Positions 1 to 8,319 of a stretch of DNA of 64,000 nucleotides are shown piece after piece. The position numbers and the translations under genes are program-made. The stretch covers positions 186,001-250,000 of the forward strand of contig CAYOSU010000001.1 of assembly GCA_964406735.1 (NCBI GenBank), given 5' to 3'. This stretch comes from CAYOSU01 sp964406735 (lineage in GTDB: Bacteria; Bacillota; Clostridia; Christensenellales; CAMQZB01). Under the pieces are notes generated by a model, which saw nothing but the letters and a program-made list of their open reading frames with translations, did no database searches and was not told the origin of the DNA. Positions within the stretch are counted from its first letter, which is position 1. The number at the start of each line of letters is the position of its first letter.

Positions 1-417
1 GTAAATTCCGACCGGTTAGGGCTTTGCTACGATGCAGGACATTTTGTTTGGCAGTTTATCGACCCGTATGCGCCATTGACGGAGTTTGCGGATAAGATAT
101 ATCACTTGCACCTCAAAGACACCAAGCTATATATGAAAAAGCTCAACGAGGTCGGCATACTTCACAACACCGGCAAGGAGAGAGGCTTCGACGAGAACCA
201 GTGGTGGAGACATACCGTCATAGGTGACGGCGTGATAGATTACGAAAAGTTCTTGAAAATAGCAAACGATCTTCCGTCAGAGCTTGTAGATTTCAGCTTT
301 GAGATGGAGGATTACAAGTACGAATGCGACGAAAAAAAAGTCGAGCGTGGACTCGAGCTTCAGCTGTCGCGGTTCTATAAAATTCAAAATTTAATAGCAG
401 AAAATGCTACTAAATAA
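1..417 (+). CDS. Sugar phosphate isomerase/epimerase, C-terminal part (5' end outside window)
   Basis: The reading frame is open from base 1 to a TAA at 415-417, so the gene begins upstream. The visible 138 codons carry the signature of the xylose-isomerase-like TIM barrel family: a YDAGH motif near the start, an HLHLKD strand that supplies metal ligands, and a GDGVIDY segment typical of the last barrel strands. Family members isomerise or epimerise sugars or inositols in the cytoplasm using a divalent metal. It lies 17 bp before a binding-protein lipoprotein gene, so the two probably share a transcript and the enzyme may act on the imported compound. The substrate is unknown. Confidence 0.75.
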   Translation, partial: VNSDRLGLCYDAGHFVWQFIDPYAPLTEFADKIYHLHLKDTKLYMKKLNEVGILHNTGKERGFDENQWWRHTVIGDGVIDYEKFLKIANDLPSELVDFSFEMEDYKYECDEKKVERGLELQLSRFYKIQNLIAENATK

Positions 418-443
418 ATATTAAAAAAGGCAGGATGAAAAAG

Positions 444-1451
444 ATGAAAAAAATTTTATCAATAGCTCTTTGCGTTATCCTCGTGCTTTCCTTGGTATTG
501 ACCTTGGCTGGCTGCGGACAGGAAAAAGAAGAAGAGTTAACAAAGATCAGAGTTATCTATCACCCGACGATCGGCGGTTCTACCGCTATATCTGCGGCTG
601 TTGAGCTCGGTTACTTTGAAGAAGAAGGCTTAGACGTAAGCTTGCAGATGTTCACGTCCGGTCCTCCTGAGATCGCAGCTATGGTTGCAGGACAGGCAGA
701 ATTCGGCTTCATCGGCAGCGGCGCAGCTTGGCTCGCATTCTCCGGACAGGTTGACATCATCGCTCTTGACAACCTCGCATTGACCGAAGAGATCATCGTA
801 AGAAAGGACTCCGGTATCAAGTCGATCAAGGATCTTAAGGGTAAGACCATTGCCGTTCAGGAAGGCGCTGCAGGTTACACGCTCCTTTCCGTTGCATTGG
901 AAGCAAACGGTATGACTGTTGGCGACGTTAAGATCATGAACATCTCCAACGACAACATTCCTTCGACTTATAACGATACGTCGATCGACTGCTGGGCAGC
1001 TTGGAAACCTTCTTCGACGAGCCTTAAGTCTGCTCTCGGCGACAACGCTCTCGTTATAGCAACGAACTCCGACTATCCTTCTTATGCATTCCCCTCTACG
1101 TGGGTAGCTAACAAGGAATACGTTGCGGCTCATCCCGAAGTAGTTCAGAAGTTCGTAAACGCTTTGACAAAGGCTCAGGTATGGCGTGCAGAGAACCCCA
1201 ACGAGGCTTGCGCATACGCTTCCGTTAAGGCTGGTCAGGCTACTAACGATATGACGGCTCAGCTTCCCGACCTCGTTATGCCTACGCTCGAAGAGTTCGA
1301 CAACTACTACAACACGACCGCGTTCGAGGATATGCTTACGAACCTCAAGGCTGTTCAGGCTGGCAAGGTAACGGGCAACCTCACGATCAAGGATATCTAC
1401 AAAGATACCTTCGCTAAGACCGCTATCGAGAACCTCAAAAAGGCAAAATAA
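444..1451 (+). CDS. ABC transporter substrate-binding lipoprotein (SsuA/TauA/NitT type)
   Basis: The protein opens with a lysine-rich, strongly hydrophobic signal and a lipobox ending in LAGC, so it should be a membrane-anchored lipoprotein. The mature part follows the NMT1/SsuA-like fold: FTSGPPEIAAMVAGQAEFGFIG, then VRKDSGIKSIKDLKGKTIAV, then a late AHPEVVQKFVNA segment. The family binds sulfonates, nitrate, taurine or pyrimidine precursors for an ABC importer. ATG at 435 is possible, but the purine-rich AGG at 432-434 is correctly spaced only for ATG 444. No permease or ATPase follows; those may lie upstream of the window, or the set at 46035-47800 may be shared. It is clearly related to the lipoprotein at 47871. 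Confidence 0.85.
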   Translation: MKKILSIALCVILVLSLVLTLAGCGQEKEEELTKIRVIYHPTIGGSTAISAAVELGYFEEEGLDVSLQMFTSGPPEIAAMVAGQAEFGFIGSGAAWLAFSGQVDIIALDNLALTEEIIVRKDSGIKSIKDLKGKTIAVQEGAAGYTLLSVALEANGMTVGDVKIMNISNDNIPSTYNDTSIDCWAAWKPSSTSLKSALGDNALVIATNSDYPSYAFPSTWVANKEYVAAHPEVVQKFVNALTKAQVWRAENPNEACAYASVKAGQATNDMTAQLPDLVMPTLEEFDNYYNTTAFEDMLTNLKAVQAGKVTGNLTIKDIYKDTFAKTAIENLKKAK

Positions 1452-1477
1452 GCGCATAAACATAATATAAAAAGAAT

Positions 1478-1516
1478 GGAGACCACCCTCTTTGTGGAGG
1501 GTGATCTCCTTTTTTA
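1478..1516 (+). terminator. Intrinsic terminator after the binding-protein gene
   Basis: A perfect 13-bp stem (1478-1490 with 1497-1509) and a 6-base loop are followed by a T run. It also precedes the 3' end of the opposing gene at 1535, where it could serve as a weaker bidirectional stop. Confidence 0.9.
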
Positions 1517-1534
1517 ATGCGTTATAAAATACTA

Positions 1535-2170
1535 TCAGATCGCATATACCTCGTCGGTTGGCGTCCACTCGCCGCCCTCGCATTTTTCTGCCGAGAATGC
1601 GTAAGTTCTCAGCATATCGAGGAGCTGTTTCGTAGGCTCGATTACGATAACTCTGTCGTACGTCGTGTTGTTTTTGCCCAAGAAGCGGACCTTGATGAAG
1701 TATAAGTTTGGGTTGTCGTTGTTGCAACAACAAATAACGGGCTTGCGCTTCTTATCTTGCGGGAACTGCTTGAAATACGCAGGCGACTGTACCTTGCCGA
1801 TGGAGAGTATCCTGTCGAACTCGATGATTGCGATGTGCTTTTCCGTCGAGCCGCCAAGGCACTTATAAATATTCAGCACCTTGCCGTCCACTCTGTAATC
1901 GAACTCGACGCCGTATCTTCTCGCCGCAATAAAGAGAAGTACGATAAAAGCGGCAAGCGGTATCGTGAAGGCGAGAATGAGTAGTAGGAATGTCGTAAAC
2001 ATATCCTTGTCTGTGTAATAAAAGACCTGCAAAAGCGACACTGCGAATGCATCTACGACGATGAGGAGAAATGCGGCGACGGATGCTACTATTTTGAATA
2101 TCCTCGCACGTCTTTTCTCAGGCCCTTTGTTTTTGTTTATAACTGTTTGTTCTAACGATAATGATTCCAT
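1535..2170 (-). CDS. Uncharacterised two-helix membrane protein
   Basis: A 211-residue protein with two hydrophobic helices at about residues 28-50 and 58-83, then a soluble C-terminal half rich in beta-strand-like segments with a CCCNND patch. The charge pattern puts short N- and long C-terminal parts on the cytoplasmic side. I do not recognise a named family with certainty; proteins of this shape are common as unnamed DUFs in Clostridia. No clear Shine-Dalgarno site is seen before the ATG at 2170. It stands alone, convergent with the gene at 444. Confidence 0.65.
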   Translation of the reverse strand: MESLSLEQTVINKNKGPEKRRARIFKIVASVAAFLLIVVDAFAVSLLQVFYYTDKDMFTTFLLLILAFTIPLAAFIVLLFIAARRYGVEFDYRVDGKVLNIYKCLGGSTEKHIAIIEFDRILSIGKVQSPAYFKQFPQDKKRKPVICCCNNDNPNLYFIKVRFLGKNNTTYDRVIVIEPTKQLLDMLRTYAFSAEKCEGGEWTPTDEVYAI

Positions 2171-2254
2171 AAAATTATATTAACATCGTGAATGTAAAAA
2201 GTCAAACACATTGTGTGTAAGAAAAAGCGTAACGCACCCTCGCTTGAATGATAA

Positions 2255-2285
2255 TAAAAAAGACCGTAGCGAGATTGCTACGGTC
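2255..2285 (-). terminator. Terminator of the SIS-domain gene
   Basis: A perfect 9-bp stem (2262-2270 with 2277-2285) with a 6-base loop is followed, on the minus strand, by a T run at 2261-2255. It lies 16 bp past the stop of the gene at 2301. Confidence 0.88.
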
Positions 2286-2300
2286 AAAAAATAGTAAGCC

Positions 2301-3326
2301 TTATTTTGTGATAGTAACTTTTTTTAGTCCTCTCGGAGCGTCGGGATTAAGTCCCTTTTTAGCCGAAAGGTGCATCGCAAGAAGCTGTCCTGCGATAACT
2401 GCAGACGGTGTATCGCAATGATCTCCGCTCTTTGCGATTAGGATACTGCGAGTACCCTCTTTTGCGAGCTCCTCGTCGTTTGTGATGATATAAGTCTTCG
2501 CTCCGACCGCTTTGAGTTTTGCATTCATCTCGAAAGCATCCTTTCTGGTGTTCTCGTCGGTAGATATGAGAATAAAGGGCATTGACTCCGAAGCGAGAGC
2601 GAACGGTCCGTGATAAAAGTCCGACATGGCGTAAGGTCTTGCGTTAACGTAGCAGGTCTCCTGCAATTTCAAAGCTATCTCGTAAGCTGCAGAGAGTGCG
2701 TTGCCTCGTGCAAGTACGATGAGCTGTTCGATATCTTTAAGCGCTTCTGCGATAGCCTCCGCTTGGTCTTCGTGAGAGATAACGAAAGAAGCCGCCTCTT
2801 CAAAATCCTTTGCGGAAAGCGATTCGTTTGCGGCAAACGCTACGACTTCCGAAAGCAACATCATTTCTCCCGTCATAGTCTTGGTTGCGGCAACCGACTT
2901 TTCAAGCCCTACGTTCATAAACAAGTGAAGGTCTGCGTTTACCGCCATAGGTGAGTCCTCGAAGTTTGTGATAGAGGCTACGAACGCACCGCAAGCTCTT
3001 GCCTTTTCCATAACGGCAAGGCAGTCCGCTGCTTGTCCGCTTTGCGATACGCCTATGACGACGGAAGAAGAGAAATCGTAATCCGAACCGTACATCGTGA
3101 TGACGGACGGGTGGAAGAAAACGACGGGCTTTCCGACCTTCGTTTCGAGCAAGTACTTGAAGAACATACAAGCGTTGTCACTCGAGCCTCTTGCAACGAG
3201 AATAACGTGCTTGCACTCCTTAGAAAGTAATTTATCAGCTAGCGTTTGCGCCTTAGCCTTGTTTTCCTCAAAGCATCTGGAAAGCATCTCGGGCTGAGAC
3301 TTGATCTCGATCTCCATATTCGTCAT
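2301..3326 (-). CDS. SIS-domain sugar isomerase/deaminase (GlmS isomerase-like, no glutaminase domain)
   Basis: A 341-residue protein with two sugar-isomerase (SIS) domains. The first carries ARGSSDNA (near residue 44) and SQSGQAADC, the phosphosugar-binding loops; the second carries ARGNALSAA and an HGP segment. It ends in NPDAPRGLKKVTITK, very like the C-terminus of GlmS, but the N-terminal glutaminase domain is absent. Such proteins act as glucosamine-6-phosphate deaminases or as ketose-aldose isomerases of amino sugars or fructosamine phosphates. The start at 3326 has a good AGGAGG site; the frame extends upstream without one. It is divergent from the TetR gene at 3564, which may regulate it. 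Confidence 0.85.
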   Translation of the reverse strand: MTNMEIEIKSQPEMLSRCFEENKAKAQTLADKLLSKECKHVILVARGSSDNACMFFKYLLETKVGKPVVFFHPSVITMYGSDYDFSSSVVIGVSQSGQAADCLAVMEKARACGAFVASITNFEDSPMAVNADLHLFMNVGLEKSVAATKTMTGEMMLLSEVVAFAANESLSAKDFEEAASFVISHEDQAEAIAEALKDIEQLIVLARGNALSAAYEIALKLQETCYVNARPYAMSDFYHGPFALASESMPFILISTDENTRKDAFEMNAKLKAVGAKTYIITNDEELAKEGTRSILIAKSGDHCDTPSAVIAGQLLAMHLSAKKGLNPDAPRGLKKVTITK

Positions 3327-3422
3327 TAGTATATCCTCCTTTTGTTTCCAAGCAAGATTATACCACACTTTTTTATTAATATCAAGACAAGATGGCGGAA
3401 TAAACGCAACGCTGCAAAGATT

Positions 3423-3440
3423 TTTCGCAATAATGCGAAA
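3423..3440. promoter_or_regulatory. Inverted repeat between divergent SIS and TetR genes
   Basis: TTTCGCA-ATAA-TGCGAAA gives 7-bp perfect arms. It lies between the divergent starts at 3326 and 3564, where a TetR-type operator would be expected. Function is inferred only. Confidence 0.4.
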
Positions 3441-3463
3441 TTATATTCGGTTTCACATTTTGC

Positions 3464-3493
3464 TTGCAAATCCGATCGCAAATGTTGTATAAT
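3464..3493 (+). promoter_or_regulatory. Promoter of the TetR gene
   Basis: TTGCAA (3464-3469), an 18-bp spacer and a perfect TATAAT (3488-3493). The gene's ATG is 70 bp downstream, leaving a leader with a small AAAGC-GAAAGCTTTGG hairpin. Confidence 0.6.
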
Positions 3494-3563
3494 ATAACTG
3501 AAAAGCGAAAGCTTTGGCTTTTTGTGCGACAGATAGTTTTTGCCGTCGCATTAAGGAGGAAAA

Positions 3564-4169
3564 ATGGCTGAGATAATAAGGCAACCCAAGCAACAGAGGT
3601 CGATAGACAAAAAGAACAGAATAATAGCCTCGGGCTACGAGCTTTTTGCCGAAAAAGGGTATTTTAACACCAATACGGCAGAGATAGCAAAAAGGGCAGG
3701 GGTATCTACGGGTATAGTGTACGGCTACTTCCACGACAAGCGCGATATCCTTATCGACGTACTCGACATATACATCGAAATGGTTTCGACGAAGCTCTAT
3801 TCGGTCTTCGAGGAGAGAGCAAAGGATAACGACCTTTCGAAGCTCGTAGAGGGCATGCTCGACGCAACTGTCGAAGTCCATAAGTCCAATGCGGCGATAC
3901 ACGAGGCGTTGCACTCGTTGACTGCAAGTGATGCGCAGGTATCCGAAAAATTCCTCGTTTTGGAGAACGAGATGACCAAACGCTTCGTCGGATATATGAA
4001 AGAGCTCGGATACGACGCCTCGGACGTATTTGAAAGAGTCCACGTCTCGATGACCTTGGTGCAGTCTTTCTCGCACGAGGAAGTCTACGATGCACATTCC
4101 TATATCGACTACGACAAGATGCGCAAAATAGTAATAGACCTGATAGTTGCGCTTTTTTCCGACACATAA
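3564..4169 (+). CDS. TetR/AcrR family transcriptional regulator
   Basis: A 201-residue regulator. Residues about 12-58 form a TetR_N helix-turn-helix (ASGYELFAEKGYFNTNTAEI..AGVSTGIVYGYFHDK), and the rest is the variable helical ligand-binding domain. An AAGGAGG site stands just before the ATG. The MGMT-like gene at 4192 follows 22 bp later and probably shares the transcript. The divergent SIS isomerase gene is a candidate target. The ligand is unknown. Confidence 0.9.
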   Translation: MAEIIRQPKQQRSIDKKNRIIASGYELFAEKGYFNTNTAEIAKRAGVSTGIVYGYFHDKRDILIDVLDIYIEMVSTKLYSVFEERAKDNDLSKLVEGMLDATVEVHKSNAAIHEALHSLTASDAQVSEKFLVLENEMTKRFVGYMKELGYDASDVFERVHVSMTLVQSFSHEEVYDAHSYIDYDKMRKIVIDLIVALFSDT

Positions 4170-4191
4170 ACGAGTTTTTGAGACGGGGAAT

Positions 4192-4677
4192 ATGCCAAAC
4201 GAGAATAAAAAAGATTTCAATACTATGCTTGTCGATGGCAAGGATATGCCCAGAGTGCAGATAGTGACCGACCGCAAAACGATAGAAAGAAACGGTGGCG
4301 AAAAAATGTACTTTGCTCCGCCGCTCGAATACGATACGGTGATGAAAAAAGTGCCTTTCGGCAAGGTGGTTACGCTCAAAAGCGTGAGGGAATACCTTGC
4401 AAAACGGGCGGATTGTGACTTTACCGATCCGATGACTGCAGGAATTTTCGTCTCGATAGCGGCGTGGGCGAGCTTTCAGCGAAATTGCGACCAAACACCG
4501 TATTGGAGAACGCTTAAAACGGACGGCGAGCTCAATCCGAAATACCCGGGCGGTTGCGAGGCTCAAAAGGAAAAATTAGAGCAAGAAGGGCACGTAATAA
4601 TATCAAAAGGCAGAACGAATATAAAATACTACGTCAAAGACTACGAAGAGTCGCTGTTTGACCTTCAAGATGAATAA
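4192..4677 (+). CDS. MGMT-like (alkyltransferase-like) DNA-binding protein without the catalytic cysteine
   Basis: The C-terminal half matches the DNA-binding domain of O6-alkylguanine-DNA alkyltransferases: VPFGKVVTLKSVREYL near residue 60, then TPYWRTLKTDGELN, then QKEKLEQEGH. In MGMT the active site is PCHR; here the position reads PYWR, so alkyl transfer is not expected. Alkyltransferase-like proteins lacking this cysteine bind alkylated bases and hand them to nucleotide excision repair; by analogy this may be a lesion binder. An N-terminal extension of about 45 residues is unfamiliar. ATG 4192 has a GACGGGGA site; ATG 4147 would overlap the tetR stop and lacks one. Confidence 0.7.
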   Translation: MPNENKKDFNTMLVDGKDMPRVQIVTDRKTIERNGGEKMYFAPPLEYDTVMKKVPFGKVVTLKSVREYLAKRADCDFTDPMTAGIFVSIAAWASFQRNCDQTPYWRTLKTDGELNPKYPGGCEAQKEKLEQEGHVIISKGRTNIKYYVKDYEESLFDLQDE

Positions 4678-4683
4678 AAACAC

Positions 4684-4719
4684 CCGTCGGCATTTTTAAG
4701 TGTCGGCGGTCTTTTATTT
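4684..4719 (+). terminator. Terminator after the MGMT-like gene
   Basis: A 9-bp stem with two G-T pairs (4684-4692 with 4701-4709) followed by TCTTTTATTTT. Confidence 0.75.
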
Positions 4720-4838
4720 TAGGTGAAAGGCATATAAGATAAGAAGAAAAAGTTTTTTCGTTAATTTTTTATCAATCGCATTGACAACGAACGTATCAGG
4801 GTGTATAATATGAACGAGTTCATAAAAAAGGAGTCGTT

Positions 4839-5351
4839 ATGCCGAAGATAATATCCTGCACCAAAGAAGACATACTTCAGGAAGCCAAGCGTCAGGCACG
4901 GGAGAACGGGTACAACAACCTGTCGATAAAGTCCATTGCGACGGCGTGCGGCGTAGCCGTCGGCACGATATATAACTACTTCCCGTCCAAGGATATGCTG
5001 GTTGCGTCCTTCATCTTGACCGACTGGCTGGAGGTATTGCAAGGGATAGAGGTGGAGCTGAACGAGGAAGCGCTCGTTGGAATAGGCGGAGTAAGGCTGA
5101 TATACGACGAGCTTTTGAAGTTCAACGACAGCTACAAGTTCATCTTCTGCGACAGAGCGACCGTCTGGAAGCCGAGATATAACATGCCCGAAAAGCACAA
5201 GCTGTTAAAAGAACAGATAGCAAAGCTGATAGCGAAAACGGCGTCTACTGACGAAGAGCTATCGCTGTTTATTGCCGATATATTGCTTTCATACTCCGCC
5301 GAAGAGACGAAGTTTGAGAATATAGAAAGATTTATTAAAAAACTTATTTAA
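4839..5351 (+). CDS. TetR/AcrR family transcriptional regulator
   Basis: A 170-residue regulator with the TetR_N helix-turn-helix at about residues 8-52 (AKRQARENGYNNLSIKSIA..CGVAVGTIYNYFPSK). The remaining part is helical and short. An AAAAGGAG site precedes the ATG. It is 11 bp before the flavin-reductase gene, with a membrane-protein gene beyond, so it is likely the local, autoregulated repressor of this three-gene unit. Confidence 0.9.
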   Translation: MPKIISCTKEDILQEAKRQARENGYNNLSIKSIATACGVAVGTIYNYFPSKDMLVASFILTDWLEVLQGIEVELNEEALVGIGGVRLIYDELLKFNDSYKFIFCDRATVWKPRYNMPEKHKLLKEQIAKLIAKTASTDEELSLFIADILLSYSAEETKFENIERFIKKLI

Positions 5352-5362
5352 GGAGAGTTATT

Positions 5363-6289
5363 ATGAGCAGTTTCAAAGACCTGAGAGTGGTTGACAATTT
5401 CTATCAGACGTCGCTCTTTTTCCCGATGCCTACGTGCGTAATAAGCACCCTTTGCGAGGACGGTTCGACCTCGCTCGGTCCTTATTCGCTCGTTCAGCCT
5501 TATTATATCGCAGGCAAGGATTATTATGCGATGCTTCTTCTTTGCAGAAACTCGTCCAACACGGCACAGCACATACTTGCCAACGGCAAATGCGCAATAA
5601 ACTTCGTTACGGACGACCGCAAGACCTTCAAGGAGTGCGTAAAGCTCGGTTGGCCGGGAGATAAGCCCTCCGAGAAGATGCCCAAGTGCAAGTTTGAGCT
5701 CGAAGAGGGACTTTGCGCAAGTGAAGACCCGAGCGAGAAGAGACCTTTGGTCATGAAAGATGCATATCAGGTAATCGAATGCACCTGGATGAGAGAGCTT
5801 GACAATGCGCAGGACGACAAGCCCGGTTGCCTTGAAGGCTACGAACCGCCTTATCACGATTTTAACGGCGTAACGAGCAAATTCGGATGCCATTTCATCC
5901 TCAGAGTAGATAAGATCTTGATGAAGGAAAAGTACTATAATTCGATAATTAACGGCGTCAAAGCTGGCGATTTCCCGAGAGTTCCCGTCGATTACGGTTA
6001 CAGAGACTCCAAGAACTTCTGGTATACTCGCTTCCGCAGACCCATCCCCGAGCTTTTGCCTATGCGTGCGACGACGCTCGAGTCCGTTCAGTATGCTGCA
6101 AAGAGAATCGATCCCGACATTCAGTTCACCGACGAAGCGTTGATGAGACTTATCAACGTCCCGAGGATATTCCTCCCGACCGCATTAAAGGGCTGTGTCG
6201 CTTGGGCAAAGGAGCACGACGTAACGCTCATCACCGTCGAGCATATGGACATCATCAACGACAAACGCTCGAAGGAAAAGAATAAATAG
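5363..6289 (+). CDS. Flavin reductase-like FMN-binding protein with PCP-reductase-like C-terminus
   Basis: Residues 1-200 resemble the flavoredoxin / flavin reductase-like split barrel that binds FMN (FPMPTCVISTLCEDGSTSLGPYSL, then NSSNTAQHILANGKCAINF). The last 60 residues (from about 243, PDIQFTDEALMRLINVPRIF..KGCVAWAKEHDVTLITVEHM) look like the small PCP_red domain found at the end of light-independent protochlorophyllide reductase B and in some uncharacterised anaerobe proteins. The fused pair suggests a redox enzyme acting on a bulky, perhaps tetrapyrrole-like or aromatic, acceptor; that is inference. It is translated from AAGGAGAG and lies between the TetR gene and a membrane protein gene. 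Confidence 0.75.
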   Translation: MSSFKDLRVVDNFYQTSLFFPMPTCVISTLCEDGSTSLGPYSLVQPYYIAGKDYYAMLLLCRNSSNTAQHILANGKCAINFVTDDRKTFKECVKLGWPGDKPSEKMPKCKFELEEGLCASEDPSEKRPLVMKDAYQVIECTWMRELDNAQDDKPGCLEGYEPPYHDFNGVTSKFGCHFILRVDKILMKEKYYNSIINGVKAGDFPRVPVDYGYRDSKNFWYTRFRRPIPELLPMRATTLESVQYAAKRIDPDIQFTDEALMRLINVPRIFLPTALKGCVAWAKEHDVTLITVEHMDIINDKRSKEKNK

Positions 6290-6307
6290 TACCAAAGGAG
6301 ATTAATT

Positions 6308-6934
6308 ATGGATTTCACGGTAGGAATGGCACTGGTGGATTTTTTGCCGGTAATAGCGTTCGTCGTAGCATCTGTCATTTTTCAGAGAGACTTATATAAC
6401 AAAATGAGCAAGGGTGCGTTTGCGCTTTACTCTGCAGGCACGATATTCGTAGCCGTTGCAGGAGCGTGCAAGGCGCTTTGGAAGCTCCTTTACGCCGCAG
6501 GCGTATGCGATTTTTACAGGCTCAACGAGATGTTCTTTCCGATGCAGTCAATGGGCTTTTTGCTCGCCGCAATAGGTATCATCGGACTTTTCTTCTTCGA
6601 TCAGAACGAAAAGAGACTTACGTCCGTCGTTCCCGTCGCTTTCTCTGGCACGATGATATTCGTTGGCTTCACCATCGTAGGCGTTGCGGTCATGAATGTA
6701 GGCTATTGTGTAATGGCTAAAAAGCTCAAAAAGCCTCTCGCCTTCGTTCTCTTCATTTTCGCTCTCGTAGGCTCCTTGGCAATGGGATACCTTTCCACCA
6801 AGAACTTCGAGCTTGCGGCGATGAACTGGCTTGCCGAGATAATAAATACCCTCGCTCAGGGTGCTCTTATGGCAGGAGCTATAATACTCGACAAGGCAGG
6901 TCTCAAAGACCTCGAGATAAAAAAGGCAAAATAA
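6308..6934 (+). CDS. Uncharacterised multi-pass membrane protein
   Basis: A 208-residue, highly hydrophobic protein with about six transmembrane segments and few conserved charged residues. No family is recognised. It follows the flavin-reductase gene by 18 bp with an AAAGGAG site and closes the TetR-controlled unit, so it could be the membrane partner (carrier, or quinone/haem-type anchor) of that enzyme; this is a guess from position. Confidence 0.7.
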   Translation: MDFTVGMALVDFLPVIAFVVASVIFQRDLYNKMSKGAFALYSAGTIFVAVAGACKALWKLLYAAGVCDFYRLNEMFFPMQSMGFLLAAIGIIGLFFFDQNEKRLTSVVPVAFSGTMIFVGFTIVGVAVMNVGYCVMAKKLKKPLAFVLFIFALVGSLAMGYLSTKNFELAAMNWLAEIINTLAQGALMAGAIILDKAGLKDLEIKKAK

Positions 6935-7015
6935 GCAAAATACAGCAAATTAAACCTATATTTAAGGCGTATAAGTGTATAAATATAGCCCAAAAACAAC
7001 AAATTAAACGATAAA

Positions 7016-7049
7016 CGCACCGGAGAAACATACCCTTCGGTGCGTTTTT
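7016..7049 (+). terminator. Terminator after the 4839-6934 unit
   Basis: CGCACCG (7016-7022) pairs with CGGTGCG (7038-7044) over a 15-base loop and is followed by TTTTTA. Confidence 0.65.
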
Positions 7050-7246
7050 ATACGCTACGGTACTAAGTAAATACGCTTGCGAAACGCAACGAGAGCTTGG
7101 GTTTTTATTCCGCCCCGACGAACGAGATTTTTTGAATTGCAAACGCAGTTAACGTCGAATAAAGTGAGTGCTTGACGAAAGAAAGCGACAGCGCACAAAA
7201 ATCCGCTTTTGCATACTAATAATCCTCGCCTTATAAATAAAATTTA
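7050..7246. other. Intergenic sequence with no recognised content
   Basis: Between the terminator at 7016 and the lysR promoter at 7247 I see no credible open frame, RNA fold or repeat on either strand. Confidence 0.5.
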
Positions 7247-7275
7247 TTGATTTATATCCACATTTGTGTTATCAT
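7247..7275 (+). promoter_or_regulatory. Promoter of the LysR gene
   Basis: TTGATT (7247-7252), a 17-bp spacer and TATCAT (7270-7275), 70 bp before the lysR ATG. Confidence 0.6.
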
Positions 7276-7344
7276 AAAACAGAATGCGGTCGAATTGTCA
7301 AAAGCTGCATATAATGCGGCAAAAGGCCGCAAACGGAGAAAAAG

Positions 7345-8268
7345 ATGAATATATTGCACATGAAGTACGCCGTCGAGGTTGCGAAGCTCGGTTCGCTCAA
7401 TAAAGCGGCAGAGACACTCATCGTCGCACAACCGAATATCAGTCGCTCGATAAAAGAGCTTGAAGCAGACCTTGGCATCACGATATTCAGCCGTAGCTCC
7501 AAGGGTATGGTCTTAACGCCGGAGGGAGAGGAGTTTATCGCTTACGCGCAAAGCATATTAAAGCAGATAGACGAGGTCGAGATGATATATAAAAACGGCG
7601 GTGCGAGCAAGCAAAAGTTCTCAATATGCGTACCTCGTGCGTGCTATATATCCGAAGCGTTCGCAAATTTCAGCAAGAGCATAAACACCGACCCTGCGGA
7701 GCTTTTCTACAAGGAGACAAACTCTCAGCGCACGATAAAGAATGTCTTGGAGGAGGACTATAAGCTCGGCATAATAAGGTATGCTGAAAACTACGACAAG
7801 TATTTCAAGTCGATGCTTGAAGAAAAGGGCTTGAGCTACGAGATAATAGCGGAGTTTTCATACCTTCTCATCATGAATAAGTCTCATCCCTTGGCGGAGA
7901 AAGAACCCGTCGAGCTAAAAGATCTCACGCCCTATATAGAGATTGCGCACGCAGACCCTTACGTTCCGTCTTTGCCGCTTTCCGCCGTTGCGAGAGAGGA
8001 GCTTCCGACGAACGTAACAAGGCGTATATTCATTTTCGAGCGTGCAAGCCAGTTCGATCTGCTGTCCGAAAACGACCAGACGTTTATGTGGGTATCGCCT
8101 GCGTCCGATAAGCTTCTCAATAGATACGGACTCGTTCAGAAAAAGTGCATAGATAACAAAAAGGTATACAAAGACGTTTTAATATACCGCAAGGGCTACA
8201 AGCTTTCAAAGCTTGATAGGGAATTTATCACGAGCCTTTGCGATGCGAGAAGGAAGTATATAAAATAG
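7345..8268 (+). CDS. LysR family transcriptional regulator
   Basis: A 307-residue LTTR. Residues 3-60 form the winged helix (MKYAVEVAKLGSLNKAAETL, then QPNISRSIKELEADLGITIF), followed by a two-lobed effector-binding domain. The start has a CGGAGAAA site. It stands upstream of, and in the same direction as, the iron alcohol dehydrogenase gene at 8407; an ATAC-N7-GTAT LysR-type box lies in the gap, so the ADH gene is the most likely target. Confidence 0.92.
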   Translation: MNILHMKYAVEVAKLGSLNKAAETLIVAQPNISRSIKELEADLGITIFSRSSKGMVLTPEGEEFIAYAQSILKQIDEVEMIYKNGGASKQKFSICVPRACYISEAFANFSKSINTDPAELFYKETNSQRTIKNVLEEDYKLGIIRYAENYDKYFKSMLEEKGLSYEIIAEFSYLLIMNKSHPLAEKEPVELKDLTPYIEIAHADPYVPSLPLSAVAREELPTNVTRRIFIFERASQFDLLSENDQTFMWVSPASDKLLNRYGLVQKKCIDNKKVYKDVLIYRKGYKLSKLDREFITSLCDARRKYIK

Positions 8269-8319
8269 CCCTTTATAAGGCTGAAAACGGCGGTATATAT
8301 CCGATTTGATATTACCGAT

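Noticed and set aside
630..1733. Long minus-strand open frame opposite the binding protein gene
   Set aside because: It is a mirror of codon usage on the other strand; no family features, no ribosome site. The same applies to frames at 3453-4379, 3751-4566, 8422-9240, 11070-12002, 53138-53995 and 56237-57199.
4147..4191. Upstream start for the MGMT-like gene
   Set aside because: It overlaps the tetR end and lacks a ribosome site, unlike ATG 4192.
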